Assembly: GCA_943787605.1 (NCBI GenBank)
Contig: CALSNB010000002.1
Span: 186,001-250,000 of the forward strand
Direction of reading: 5' to 3'
Length of the DNA: 64,000 nucleotides
DNA from: GCA-2697345 sp002697345
GTDB taxonomy: Bacteria; Pseudomonadota; Alphaproteobacteria; Rhodobacterales; Rhodobacteraceae
Shown here: piece after piece, positions 1 to 8,235 of the stretch
How the letters are laid out: each line of letters starts with the position of its first letter
Position numbering within the stretch: the first letter of the stretch is position 1
Position numbers and translations under genes: made by a program
The notes under the pieces: model-generated
Told to the model about the DNA's origin: nothing
Seen by the model: only the letters and a program-made list of their open reading frames with translations
Database searches by the model: none

Positions 1-9
1 GGGATCTCA

Positions 10-1482
10 TTGAGAGATATGGTTTCAAAAATATTAGAAGATTACATTAAACCCGAGGCGAGTATAATTAATCAATACTTTGCTGATTATATGTCTACTG
101 CTCAAAGTATCATCAATAGCTTGATAAAAAAAGAAATTTCACGAAATGTTGCTACTAATGAGGTAAAAAGTTTTCCTTTCAGAATAAAAAATGTCTTTAA
201 ACATGTATTAAATGATTCCAAATATAGTGCTAAGAATATAGAGAAAGCTTCTCCCATTACTGCCCATAGAAGTATTAATGAGCATGATTTATCCTTGTCA
301 GACAAATGTGATACTGCAGTCTCGATTGCTCTGAGTGGAGTTCTCAAAGTGCACGGAGGGTTAATTTATGACTTGGATTTATTAACATTACTGACGACGA
401 GGTTTTTTCGAAACACCTTTGGTAGCCAAAAAATTGGTAAGTTAATTGAACCATTAATTCAAAAAGCCGTAGAGGTGCAAAAATACAAAATTTTACCATT
501 TCAGAGCTCGCCTATAGTAATGAATACCAAAGGAGCATCTGCCGCAGGAAAAAGTACAATCCGTCCTCAGCAAAGATTGTTAGCAGAGAGAATGGATATA
601 ACTTGGGAAGATTTTGCTGTGATAAGTCCAGACTATTGGCGTAAATTTTTATTAGATTATGGATCGTTAGGCAAAGATTATAAATATGCTGCTATGTTAA
701 CAGGTTATGAGCTAGAAATGGTTGATAAAAAATTAGACCTATATATGGAACAAAAATCTATCAAGGGTGAAATGCCACACCTATTAATTGATAGATTTCG
801 TTTTGATAGCTTTACTGTCAATTTGAAAGGTGATTATCAAAGCAAATTACTTAGCAGGTTTGGTCAAAAAGTTTTACTTTTTTTTGTTATTACACCTCCA
901 GCAGAGACTGTTGAAAGAGCTTGGAAACGTGGTCTTTCAACTTTGCGGTATAAAGCGGTTGAAGATTTGTTATTTCACAACATTGAGGCTTACACTGGAA
1001 TGCCAGAGCTTTTTTTATCCTGGATAGCGATAAAAGACAAAGATATAAATTTTGAATTCCTAGATAATGAAGTACCTTTAGGCACATTACCAAGGACAGT
1101 TGCATTTGGTGGAAATGGAAGCATGGTAATTATGGATTTAACAGCTTTAAATAATATTGATTTATTTAAAGAAGTTAATATAAAAGCAAAAAAACCAGAA
1201 GATGTATTATTTAGACAAAATAATAATCAATATGAGTTCTTAAAACAATGCATTTTATACATATCCGAGATATCTTTTTTTGATCGCGAGAGTAAGAAAA
1301 TTTATGGCCTACTAAAAGATGGTAGGTGGGTTAACAAAAATCCGTCATATATCCCGGTTAATAAAGAAGAAATTAAATGTTTAACTGCGCTAGGGTGGGA
1401 TGATTGTGCCATAAAGCCCTTCAAAAAAAACAAAAGTAAATTTTCAGATATAAATACTATTCAAACCTTAGGAGCTTTATAA
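10..1482 (+). CDS. Unrecognised P-loop protein, zeta-toxin/kinase-like core
   Basis: I do not recognise this protein as a named family. A clear Walker A motif, GASAAGKST, lies at residues 175-183. It is followed by a segment with SPDYWRKFL and, about 85 residues after the P-loop, a hydrophobic strand with LLIDRFRFDSF. This order resembles small-molecule or zeta-toxin-type kinases, but that is inference. The N-terminal ~165 residues are mostly helical and have no motif I can name. The first possible start is TTG at 10, with ATG at 19. The frame is open to the window edge and no Shine-Dalgarno sequence is visible, so the true N-terminus may lie outside the window. It converges with the methyltransferase gene, two bases apart. 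No partner antitoxin gene is visible on the right-hand side. Confidence 0.6.
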   Translation: MRDMVSKILEDYIKPEASIINQYFADYMSTAQSIINSLIKKEISRNVATNEVKSFPFRIKNVFKHVLNDSKYSAKNIEKASPITAHRSINEHDLSLSDKCDTAVSIALSGVLKVHGGLIYDLDLLTLLTTRFFRNTFGSQKIGKLIEPLIQKAVEVQKYKILPFQSSPIVMNTKGASAAGKSTIRPQQRLLAERMDITWEDFAVISPDYWRKFLLDYGSLGKDYKYAAMLTGYELEMVDKKLDLYMEQKSIKGEMPHLLIDRFRFDSFTVNLKGDYQSKLLSRFGQKVLLFFVITPPAETVERAWKRGLSTLRYKAVEDLLFHNIEAYTGMPELFLSWIAIKDKDINFEFLDNEVPLGTLPRTVAFGGNGSMVIMDLTALNNIDLFKEVNIKAKKPEDVLFRQNNNQYEFLKQCILYISEISFFDRESKKIYGLLKDGRWVNKNPSYIPVNKEEIKCLTALGWDDCAIKPFKKNKSKFSDINTIQTLGAL

Positions 1483-1484
1483 AT

Positions 1485-2156
1485 CTAACAGATTTTAAAA
1501 CTACAGATATTTGCCTTATTAGATCCGTGATTGGTGTCTACCTTGGTGTATATCGAGATTTGATCTATTGAGAGGTCAGTTATTATATTTTTATCAGTCA
1601 ATTTTTTTATATATGTATCAAATGACATTGATTTGTAATGTTCCTTATTAATTCCAAAAAAACAGACTGCACCGGAAGAACAGTGATCAATTAGTTTTCT
1701 GATTGGATCTGGCCCGAGATGACCATGTGTGAACGTACCTGAGCTAATTAAAGCTGCATAATTATTTGGAATTTGATATTTTTCAGCTGTTAAATCGACG
1801 TTATATAGCTTTCGATAAACATTCTTACCTTGTGCAATTACAAGCATTTCTGTTGATAAATCTACTCCATCGATTACTAGGCTTTGCTCTGTATTTTTTA
1901 GAAAACTTCCAACTAAACCTGTGCCACACCCGATATCACAAATAGGACCATTAATTTCATTAAGACGCTTTATTAACATTTTTGAAATTTCTGAAGGATA
2001 TATGTACCCAAGGTCTTCTGCAAAGTCCCGATCGTAGCTGTTTGCAATCTCTTTGTAATAGAGTTTATTATCATTCGGAGTTTTAAGTGAGTAGGCGTTC
2101 TTTAAAATGCTTGTTCCGGTGCCTTGCTCCGCGCCTATTTTTTGTTTGTTTTTCAT
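1485..2156 (-). CDS. Class I SAM-dependent methyltransferase
   Basis: This is a 223-residue soluble methyltransferase of the Rossmann-fold class I type. Motif I is CDIGCGTGLVG at about residues 73-83. An acidic strand-2 motif, DGVDLSTEML, follows about 20 residues later, and a motif like LISSGTFTHGHLG stands where motif IV is expected. The preceding YYKEIANSYDRDF segment is typical of the Williams-Beuren/METTL27-like group of small-molecule methyltransferases. The substrate cannot be told from sequence. The gene converges on the P-loop gene and has its own promoter region of about 115 bases upstream. Start ATG at 2156 has a weak AGGGC box about 11 bases upstream. Confidence 0.82.
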   Translation of the reverse strand: MKNKQKIGAEQGTGTSILKNAYSLKTPNDNKLYYKEIANSYDRDFAEDLGYIYPSEISKMLIKRLNEINGPICDIGCGTGLVGSFLKNTEQSLVIDGVDLSTEMLVIAQGKNVYRKLYNVDLTAEKYQIPNNYAALISSGTFTHGHLGPDPIRKLIDHCSSGAVCFFGINKEHYKSMSFDTYIKKLTDKNIITDLSIDQISIYTKVDTNHGSNKANICSFKIC

Positions 2157-2302
2157 GATTTTTTATGCCCTAAACCTAAGAGTTATCAAATTGTGACTTT
2201 TAATCTCATCATTACTATTGATAAATAATCTAATGTAAATTTAATTTAATTACATGCTATGGTTGTTATTCTTTGTGTGTAATAGAAAGTATTATAAAAA
2301 TC

Positions 2303-3097
2303 ATGTCGACAAAATCATTTAATTTTACTCATGCCATAACTCGGCGACCAAGTTTTTCTGTAGTTTCTGGGTTGCGTTCGACCGAGAGAGGGGCACCTAA
2401 TTTTGAATTAATGAGAGATCACCACTTAGAATATGTTAATGCATTAAAACAGGCTGGTGCAAAGGTTATCGAGCTCGACTCTTTAGAGGATTTCCCGGAC
2501 AGTGTTTTTGTTGAGGATACTGCGTTGTGTCTACCTGAGGGGGCAATACTTATGAGGCCTGGAGCACCTTCCAGATTAAATGAGGTTGAGCATATAGCAC
2601 CTCACTTAAGAAAATTATATAAAAATGTTTTTGAAATTAAGGGTCCAGGAACAATTGAGGCAGGCGATATATTAACTACCGAAAAAGAAATTTTGATAGG
2701 TCGTTCAAGTAGAACAAATATTGAGGGAATATCTGAGTTAACTTTTATGCTTGAGCAATGGAATTACAAAGTTACAGAGGTAATAACTCCACCAGATATT
2801 CTGCATTTTAAGACAGATTGTTCGTTGCTGGACAATAATACTATCTTGTCTACGGAGCGACTGGCAGCCACAGGTTGTTTTGAGAACTACAAAGTTATTT
2901 TAACTTATCCTGGAGAGGAAGATGCTGCTAATACCATACGTTACAACAACTTAGTATTAGCACCTAAAGGCTTTCCAAAAACAACAGGGCGATTATTAAA
3001 AAGTGGCTTTAATGTTGTTGAGATAGAAAATACTGAATGTGCAAAAATTGATGGAGGCATGTCGTGTCTTAGTCTGCGATTTTCACCTAACAAATAG
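2303..3097 (+). CDS. ddaH: N(G),N(G)-dimethylarginine dimethylaminohydrolase
   Basis: DDAH hydrolyses asymmetric dimethylarginine or monomethylarginine to citrulline and an amine, using a Cys nucleophile in the pentein fold. Family residues are visible: FVED at 69-72, the catalytic His in DILHFKTDCS (H168), and the nucleophile Cys in GGMSCLSLRF (C255). The 264-residue length fits the family. The frame is open to 2273, but the family N-terminus starts at the ATG at 2303, so I use that. The next genes encode an amino-acid importer (from 3219), suggesting that methylated arginine or its products feed nitrogen metabolism; that link is inference. A bacterial arginine-deiminase-like activity on another guanidino compound is the main alternative. 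Confidence 0.88.
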   Translation: MSTKSFNFTHAITRRPSFSVVSGLRSTERGAPNFELMRDHHLEYVNALKQAGAKVIELDSLEDFPDSVFVEDTALCLPEGAILMRPGAPSRLNEVEHIAPHLRKLYKNVFEIKGPGTIEAGDILTTEKEILIGRSSRTNIEGISELTFMLEQWNYKVTEVITPPDILHFKTDCSLLDNNTILSTERLAATGCFENYKVILTYPGEEDAANTIRYNNLVLAPKGFPKTTGRLLKSGFNVVEIENTECAKIDGGMSCLSLRFSPNK

Positions 3098-3218
3098 ATA
3101 GTTTATGAGTTACTTGATTGTTGTTTAAGGTTTTACTTGACCATTATTGATTCATTTACCAAAGTGGAGCAGTTGTGGCTCTAAATATTAAACAGAGCAT
3201 ATTTTAAAGGAGTTTACT

Positions 3219-3956
3219 ATGAAGAAAATTTTTATTGGCTTGTTACTATCAGTAACATTAGCTTTACCAGCCTTAGCTGCAGATCTAGGAGGTCGAGTGC
3301 TGAGTATTGGGTCGGACACTACTTACCCTCCACATGAATTCATAGAGGATGGTGTCGTTAAAGGATTTGATGTTGATGTAGTAGCAGCGATTTGTGAAAG
3401 AATTAACTGTCAACCAAATTGGGTTACGACAGCTTGGGATGGAATTTTTGCTGCACTTGCAGATGGTCAATTTGATATGGTTGTTTCAGGAGTAACGATA
3501 ACAGACGAAAGAGATAAAATTGTTGATTTTTCTGATCCATATATAATTGTCCAGCAAGGAATCTTGATGAGAGTCGAAGACAAAGGAGCTAGCATTGATG
3601 ATTTCAAGAGTGGTAGCAAAAGGTTGGCGTCTCAGAACGGTACTACAAATGCTCAGTTAGGAGAAGAATTAGTCGGTAGAGCAAATATTCAACTATTTGA
3701 TGCCTTTAACAATGCTGTAGTGGCGCTTCAAAATGGTGACGTTGATGGTGTAATAATCGATTCAACTTCTGCTGCTGCCTATGAGCAAGAATACGCAGGT
3801 GAGTTAACTGTTGGGATTACAGGTCTTTCTTCAGATCCCTTGGGCCTTGTTTTTCAAGAGGGAGCATCTATCCAAGACGCATTCAATGAAGGCTTAGCGG
3901 CTATCAAAGCTGATGGTACGCTTAATGCACTTACCATTAAGTGGTGGCCAAAATAA
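3219..3956 (+). CDS. Amino-acid ABC transporter, periplasmic binding protein
   Basis: This 245-residue protein has a Sec signal peptide (MKKIFIGLLLSVTLALPALA, cleavage after ALA near residue 20) followed by a complete SBP_bac_3 domain. Typical family segments are SDTTYPPHEF, GFDVDVVAAIC, GQFDMVVSGVTITDERDKIVDFSDPY and a second-lobe GDVDGVIIDS. Polar amino acids (His/Arg/Gln group) are the usual ligands; the exact ligand is not readable. A strong AAAGGAG ribosome site sits seven bases before the ATG. The gene is followed by a terminator-like hairpin and then the permease gene, which suggests the binding protein is made in excess. Confidence 0.92.
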   Translation: MKKIFIGLLLSVTLALPALAADLGGRVLSIGSDTTYPPHEFIEDGVVKGFDVDVVAAICERINCQPNWVTTAWDGIFAALADGQFDMVVSGVTITDERDKIVDFSDPYIIVQQGILMRVEDKGASIDDFKSGSKRLASQNGTTNAQLGEELVGRANIQLFDAFNNAVVALQNGDVDGVIIDSTSAAAYEQEYAGELTVGITGLSSDPLGLVFQEGASIQDAFNEGLAAIKADGTLNALTIKWWPK

Positions 3957-3970
3957 GATAAATAACTAGA

Positions 3971-4007
3971 TTGCCGCAACTATAAAGTTGCGGCAATAGT
4001 ATTTTTT
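3971..4007 (+). terminator. Hairpin plus T-run after binding-protein gene
   Basis: A perfect 11 bp inverted repeat pairs TTGCCGCAACT (3971-3981) with AGTTGCGGCAA (3986-3996), closing a four-base ATAA loop. A TATTTTTT tract follows. It begins 15 bases after the binding-protein stop and ends ten bases before the permease start. It has the shape of an intrinsic terminator and probably gives partial termination or protects the upstream mRNA 3' end. Confidence 0.75.
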
Positions 4008-4016
4008 GGAAACTCC

Positions 4017-5708
4017 ATGATGAATCAAGCTGTAAATATGCTGCGAAATACTCGCGCAAGTAACTTAGTATTTTTGTTTGCGTTGCCGGTATTAATTTAT
4101 TTTGTGGCCACATCTAGAAATTATGGTGCTGCGCTCACTGCGGTACTAGGAATTGAAGATCAGGCTTTACGGTTGTTGCTAAGCTTTTTCTTATTTATTG
4201 CTCTAGGTTGCCTTGGTATATTTGGGTCGTTCCTTTTAATAAAATCGCTTAGGCCAGATCAAGAAGTAACGGAAGTACGTCGCCTTCAAAAGAAAGCATC
4301 GATATTTTTTTTACTTCAGACCTTTACTGGCCTTGGTATTTCCCAGAGTAGTGAAATTGACCCATACCTGGTCTCTGTAGCAGTTAATAGCTTTGACCCT
4401 AGGTCAGTTGAATGGGTGGTTCTGGTAAATCAGGTATTTGTTTTAGATCCAAGTTTTCAAGAAAACCTTTTAATAAGGGTTCATGATATTTTGCTCAAAG
4501 TTAGTATAGTACTTGGATTAATAACGTTATTTTCTTTTTTCTTTACCAATTTATATCAAAATAGATTTATTAAGATAGCAATATTAGCTCTTTTTCTAAT
4601 TAACTTTTGCTTTGCATTTTATATTCTGATGTTTGCATATGCCGGCTTTGCAGTTGGTATCATGGTAACTTTGAGAGCGGCTTTCTTTGCATATATCGGA
4701 GCTTCTATCTTAGGTTTAGTTTGGGCATTGTTTACACGTTTAAAGGGATCAGAATTTGCGAATAGAGTTTTCTTTATTCTTGGCATTTTGTTAATAATTT
4801 TTGGAACTATAAATGTGTTTAAGCCTCATGAAAATGTTGCCTTAGTAGGGACTTTGAAAGGGAAAATAGGTATCATATCTGGGACACCACAACATGTAAC
4901 TGACACGGTGAGATATGGAGACTTTTTAAACTCAGAACCTGAAAAACCTTTTAAAATCAGATCACTGAAAAGTATAGATCAAGCAAAAAAATTAATTGAA
5001 CAAGGTTCTATCACAGCAACCGTATTATCGTCTGATGAGATAGGAGACTTTCCAATATTATGGGAAACTTCTTATTTACCAACTCGTAACAAAAAATTTG
5101 CAATCTGTGGTTACGTTTTGGGTGCCCTTTTACTGCTGCTTGGCGCGATAGGAAGATTAACTTCAGCTCATCCATTGGCTGTTTTTTCGGATTTTTTTGT
5201 TGATACAATTCGTGGAATTCCTATGCTTGTGATTATTCTTTATGTAGGCTTGCCTCTGGCTGGAGCAATCAAATCTGGTACTGGTGGTATTATAGACATG
5301 CAGATGATGACACGAGGCATTATTGCTATTGCTATAGGTTATTCTGCATATATGGCGGAAATATTTAGAGCAGGTATAGAGGCCATACCTAAAGGACAAA
5401 TTGAATCAGCTCGAACATTGGGTCTTAGGGAATGGCACGTCGCCAGGTTTATAATAATCCCTCAAGCAATAGCAATTGTTTTACCCGCTCTTGGCAATGA
5501 ATTTATAGCTATGCTTAAAGATACTTCTCTTGTTTCAATATTATCAGTACGAGACCTAACCCAACGTATGAAAGAATTTCAGGCGCAAAGTTTCCTTGCT
5601 TTTGAGCCGTTTAATTCAGCAGCATTAATTTATGTAATTTTGACATTAATTGCGGCTTCGGGAATTAAGTCACTTGATAAAATTGTGAACAAAGCGCGCG
5701 AGCATTAG
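4017..5708 (+). CDS. Amino-acid ABC transporter permease with large N-terminal extension
   Basis: Residues ~360-560 form a standard HisM/GlnP-type permease. The EAA loop is visible as EIFRAGIEAIPKGQIESART and is followed by FIIIPQAIAIVLPALGNEF and LKDTSLVSIL. The first ~270 residues are an extra membrane domain with about seven or eight hydrophobic segments. Between the two lies a soluble segment (~280-358) that reads like part of a binding protein: GKIGIISGTPQ, then IRSLKSIDQAKKLIEQGS. At 563 residues the protein is about twice the usual permease length. No cognate ATPase gene is adjacent; the next gene is an oxidase, so the ATPase must be encoded elsewhere or shared. The start is ATG at 4017 or the following ATG at 4020. 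Confidence 0.88.
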   Translation: MMNQAVNMLRNTRASNLVFLFALPVLIYFVATSRNYGAALTAVLGIEDQALRLLLSFFLFIALGCLGIFGSFLLIKSLRPDQEVTEVRRLQKKASIFFLLQTFTGLGISQSSEIDPYLVSVAVNSFDPRSVEWVVLVNQVFVLDPSFQENLLIRVHDILLKVSIVLGLITLFSFFFTNLYQNRFIKIAILALFLINFCFAFYILMFAYAGFAVGIMVTLRAAFFAYIGASILGLVWALFTRLKGSEFANRVFFILGILLIIFGTINVFKPHENVALVGTLKGKIGIISGTPQHVTDTVRYGDFLNSEPEKPFKIRSLKSIDQAKKLIEQGSITATVLSSDEIGDFPILWETSYLPTRNKKFAICGYVLGALLLLLGAIGRLTSAHPLAVFSDFFVDTIRGIPMLVIILYVGLPLAGAIKSGTGGIIDMQMMTRGIIAIAIGYSAYMAEIFRAGIEAIPKGQIESARTLGLREWHVARFIIIPQAIAIVLPALGNEFIAMLKDTSLVSILSVRDLTQRMKEFQAQSFLAFEPFNSAALIYVILTLIAASGIKSLDKIVNKAREH

Positions 5709-5722
5709 GGCGCAGTTGCAAT

Positions 5723-7003
5723 ATGAGTGATCCAATCTATGCCCAAACTTGGTATGATGAAAATAGTATAAAACCGTCTAAGTCATCTAATTTTAATGAA
5801 AAACTAAACAGGTATGACTTTGCTGTCATTGGTGGAGGATTAGCCGGGCTTGTCCTAAGTTTAAAACTATCACAAGGAGGTGCTACTGTTGCGGTTTTTG
5901 AATCGAAAACTATTGGAAGTGGCGCATCAGGAAGAAATGGTGGTTTTTGTTCTGCTGGTTGGGCCGCTAATCCAATAAAAATAAAAAGATTATTAGGAGA
6001 AGAGAAGGCTGAATTATTTGAGGATTTAGGAGTTCGTGGGTTTGAATGGATGAAAAAGCAGGTTTCCAAGCCTACATATAAAAAAGTTAATGTTAAATTT
6101 GGTGAGTTAAACTTATCGTTAGCTAAATTTAATAATAAGGATGAGTCTTCATTAAATCCTCATAATTTAAAGAAATATCTTATAAGTCCTAGGTATAAAT
6201 CTGGTTTAATCAATAAAGACTCTTTTCAATTCAATCCATTGAATTTCATGAGAATATTAATGAAAGAGTGTTTAGAGAATGGAGTTCATATCTTTGAAAA
6301 CTGCTCCGTATTGAAAGTAGAGCGGTCTGACGTTATTAATTCCTTCGAGCTTTTAACTAAAAGTGATCAAAATTTTATAGCGCAGAAGGTTATTTATGCT
6401 ACTGGAGGTTACGGAGGTTTATGTACATCAAAGCTTGATAAAGTATTACTTCCGATAAAAACTTTTATCGCTGTTACGGATCCTCTTCCTGGTACATTAA
6501 AGGATCACATTCATACTGAGTTTATGGTCTCAGATAATAGGCGTGCTGGAAATTACTATAGACGTCTGGATGGGGATCGACTTCTATGGGGAATGGGGAT
6601 ATCTGCGTTTGGTAGTAAGAGCCTTTCAACAATAAAACGCGATGCTTTTAAAGATCTTAAATCGCATTTCCCAAACCTGGCACAAGAAATGAGTACATCA
6701 GGCCTAAGTTTTGAATATGTATGGTCTGGTTTCATGGGGTACTCAAGAAATTTTTTACCCTATGTTGGTGAGCTTTCAGCTAACAAATATGCCTTGGCTG
6801 GTTTTGGTGGACATGGAATGAATACAGCTCCTATATCGGCGATCTGTTTATCAGATTTCTTACTAGGGAATAGAAACAGTTTAAACAGCTTTAATGGAGT
6901 TAGACATTTGCCTCATTACGGTAGTTTTGGAAAAGTTGCAGCTGAAATTGTCTATAAGTATTTATCTTTGAAGGACTTTATTTCCGAATATAGGCCAATT
7001 TAA
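5723..7003 (+). CDS. FAD-dependent amine/amino-acid oxidase (DAO family)
   Basis: This 426-residue enzyme has the Rossmann dinucleotide motif DFAVIGGGLAGLVLSLKLSQGG at about residues 32-53 (glycines GGGLAG) and the DAO-family GSGASGRNGGFCSAGW segment. The C-terminal FAD-binding region contains YALAGFGGHGMN. The arrangement is closest to gamma-glutamylputrescine oxidase (PuuB)-like enzymes that oxidise an amine side chain with release of ammonia. The gene lies 14 bases after the amino-acid permease and upstream of a polyamine-type importer, which fits a role in amine catabolism. The exact substrate is inferred only. Confidence 0.85.
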   Translation: MSDPIYAQTWYDENSIKPSKSSNFNEKLNRYDFAVIGGGLAGLVLSLKLSQGGATVAVFESKTIGSGASGRNGGFCSAGWAANPIKIKRLLGEEKAELFEDLGVRGFEWMKKQVSKPTYKKVNVKFGELNLSLAKFNNKDESSLNPHNLKKYLISPRYKSGLINKDSFQFNPLNFMRILMKECLENGVHIFENCSVLKVERSDVINSFELLTKSDQNFIAQKVIYATGGYGGLCTSKLDKVLLPIKTFIAVTDPLPGTLKDHIHTEFMVSDNRRAGNYYRRLDGDRLLWGMGISAFGSKSLSTIKRDAFKDLKSHFPNLAQEMSTSGLSFEYVWSGFMGYSRNFLPYVGELSANKYALAGFGGHGMNTAPISAICLSDFLLGNRNSLNSFNGVRHLPHYGSFGKVAAEIVYKYLSLKDFISEYRPI

Positions 7004-7055
7004 CTGTTAGATTATAAATAAAGTTAAATTAATCTGTGCCACACTATTAAATAAT

Positions 7056-7084
7056 TTGACACACGTGTATTAAATCTAAACAAT
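7056..7084 (+). promoter_or_regulatory. Candidate sigma-70 promoter for the polyamine-type operon
   Basis: TTGACA (7056-7061) is a perfect -35 box. It is separated by 17 bases from AACAAT (7079-7084), which matches four of six -10 positions. It lies about 36 bases upstream of the binding-protein ATG, which also has a strong GGAGGAAATTA ribosome site. Prediction by eye only. Confidence 0.45.
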
Positions 7085-7120
7085 ACTCGTTACGAAATCA
7101 AAAAAATTTGGAGGAAATTA

Positions 7121-8173
7121 ATGAAAACGTATATTAAACCAATGGTAATTTCTGCAGTTATGGGGTTGTTTTCAATAACATCTTCGGCATTTGCAGAAGA
7201 TACTCTCAGAATTGTTTCATGGGGCGGAGCTTACCAAAAAGGTCAATCTCTTGGAATATTCCAACCCGCGGCTAAAGCAATGGGGATAACTGTTAAAGAA
7301 GATACTTATGGTGGTATTTCAGACGTTAAACTAATGGTAAAATCAGGTGCTGATAAGTTTGATATATTCTCCAGTGGTGCAGGTAGCTGTGCATCTGGTG
7401 GAGCAGAAGGTATCTTAGAAAAACTAGATTATTCTGTTATTGATGTTAGTGATCATTTGCCAGATATGTGGAGTGACTATTGTGTTGGAGCGGATATATT
7501 TTCTGTTGTTGCAGCTTGGAACACTGATACATATGGCGAAAATGGTCCCAGAACATGGGCTGACTTTTTTGATACAGAAAAGTTTCCTGGAACAAGAGCT
7601 ATGAGAGCAAAAGTTGATGCTCAACTAGAAGCTGCATTACTTGCTGATGGAGTGCCAATGTCTGAAATTTATAATGTTCTTGATAGCGAAGAAGGAATTG
7701 AACGGGCTTTGGATAAAATTAGATCAATTAAAGATCACATAGCTGTTTGGTGGACTTCAGGAGCTATGCATGCCCAGCTTATGAAAGATGGTGAAGTCGA
7801 TATGACAACCGGTTGGAATGGTCGTTTTGACGTTGCAAAAAAAGATGGTGCTAAGGTTTCATATGACTATAAAACTGGCATTATGGATTGGGAAGGCTAC
7901 GGAATTCCTAAGGGTGCACCACAAAAAGATCTAGCAATGAAGTACATTGCAGAAATGATGAAGCCCGAATATATGGCAAACTTTGTTCAACACATTACTT
8001 ATGGTCCGACAAACACAAAAGCCTATGAGAATGGATTGATTGAAGATAGTCTTGCAAGATCATTACCTAGTCACCCAGACAATGCGAAACATCAGCTGAC
8101 TTTGAAAACTGCTTGGTATGCAAAATGGCGTACGATAGCAGCAGAGATGTATACTGATATGATGACTGAGTAA
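7121..8173 (+). CDS. Polyamine-type ABC transporter, periplasmic binding protein
   Basis: This 350-residue secreted binding protein has a Sec signal peptide ending at SSAFA, near residue 25. The mature protein opens with DTLRIVSWGGAYQKGQS, typical of the PotD/PotF-like SBP_bac_8 group. Other family marks are VVAAWNTDTYG, the PRTWADFFD segment and DMTTGWNGRFDVAKKDG. The ligand could be putrescine/spermidine or another small organic cation or opine-like compound. It is the first gene of an importer operon with ATPase and two permeases downstream. A GGAGG ribosome site eight bases from ATG and a hairpin just after the stop codon suggest high expression relative to the membrane genes. Confidence 0.92.
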   Translation: MKTYIKPMVISAVMGLFSITSSAFAEDTLRIVSWGGAYQKGQSLGIFQPAAKAMGITVKEDTYGGISDVKLMVKSGADKFDIFSSGAGSCASGGAEGILEKLDYSVIDVSDHLPDMWSDYCVGADIFSVVAAWNTDTYGENGPRTWADFFDTEKFPGTRAMRAKVDAQLEAALLADGVPMSEIYNVLDSEEGIERALDKIRSIKDHIAVWWTSGAMHAQLMKDGEVDMTTGWNGRFDVAKKDGAKVSYDYKTGIMDWEGYGIPKGAPQKDLAMKYIAEMMKPEYMANFVQHITYGPTNTKAYENGLIEDSLARSLPSHPDNAKHQLTLKTAWYAKWRTIAAEMYTDMMTE

Positions 8174-8184
8174 CTAATAAGCTT

Positions 8185-8214
8185 ATAGTAGGAGGGCTTT
8201 GGTCCTCCTACTAT
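8185..8214 (+). terminator. Perfect hairpin between binding-protein and ATPase genes
   Basis: ATAGTAGGAGG (8185-8195) pairs perfectly with CCTCCTACTAT (8204-8214), and the stem can extend by a G-T and a C-G pair. There is no T-run afterwards, so it is more likely an mRNA-stabilising or attenuating stem-loop than a full terminator. It sits 11 bases after the binding-protein stop and 21 bases before the ATPase start. Confidence 0.6.
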
Positions 8215-8235
8215 TCAACAAAAAGAGTATAATTT

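Noticed and set aside
2273..2302. Longer N-terminus for the DDAH gene
   Set aside because: The extra ten residues have no family similarity and no ribosome site, whereas the ATG at 2303 gives the standard length.
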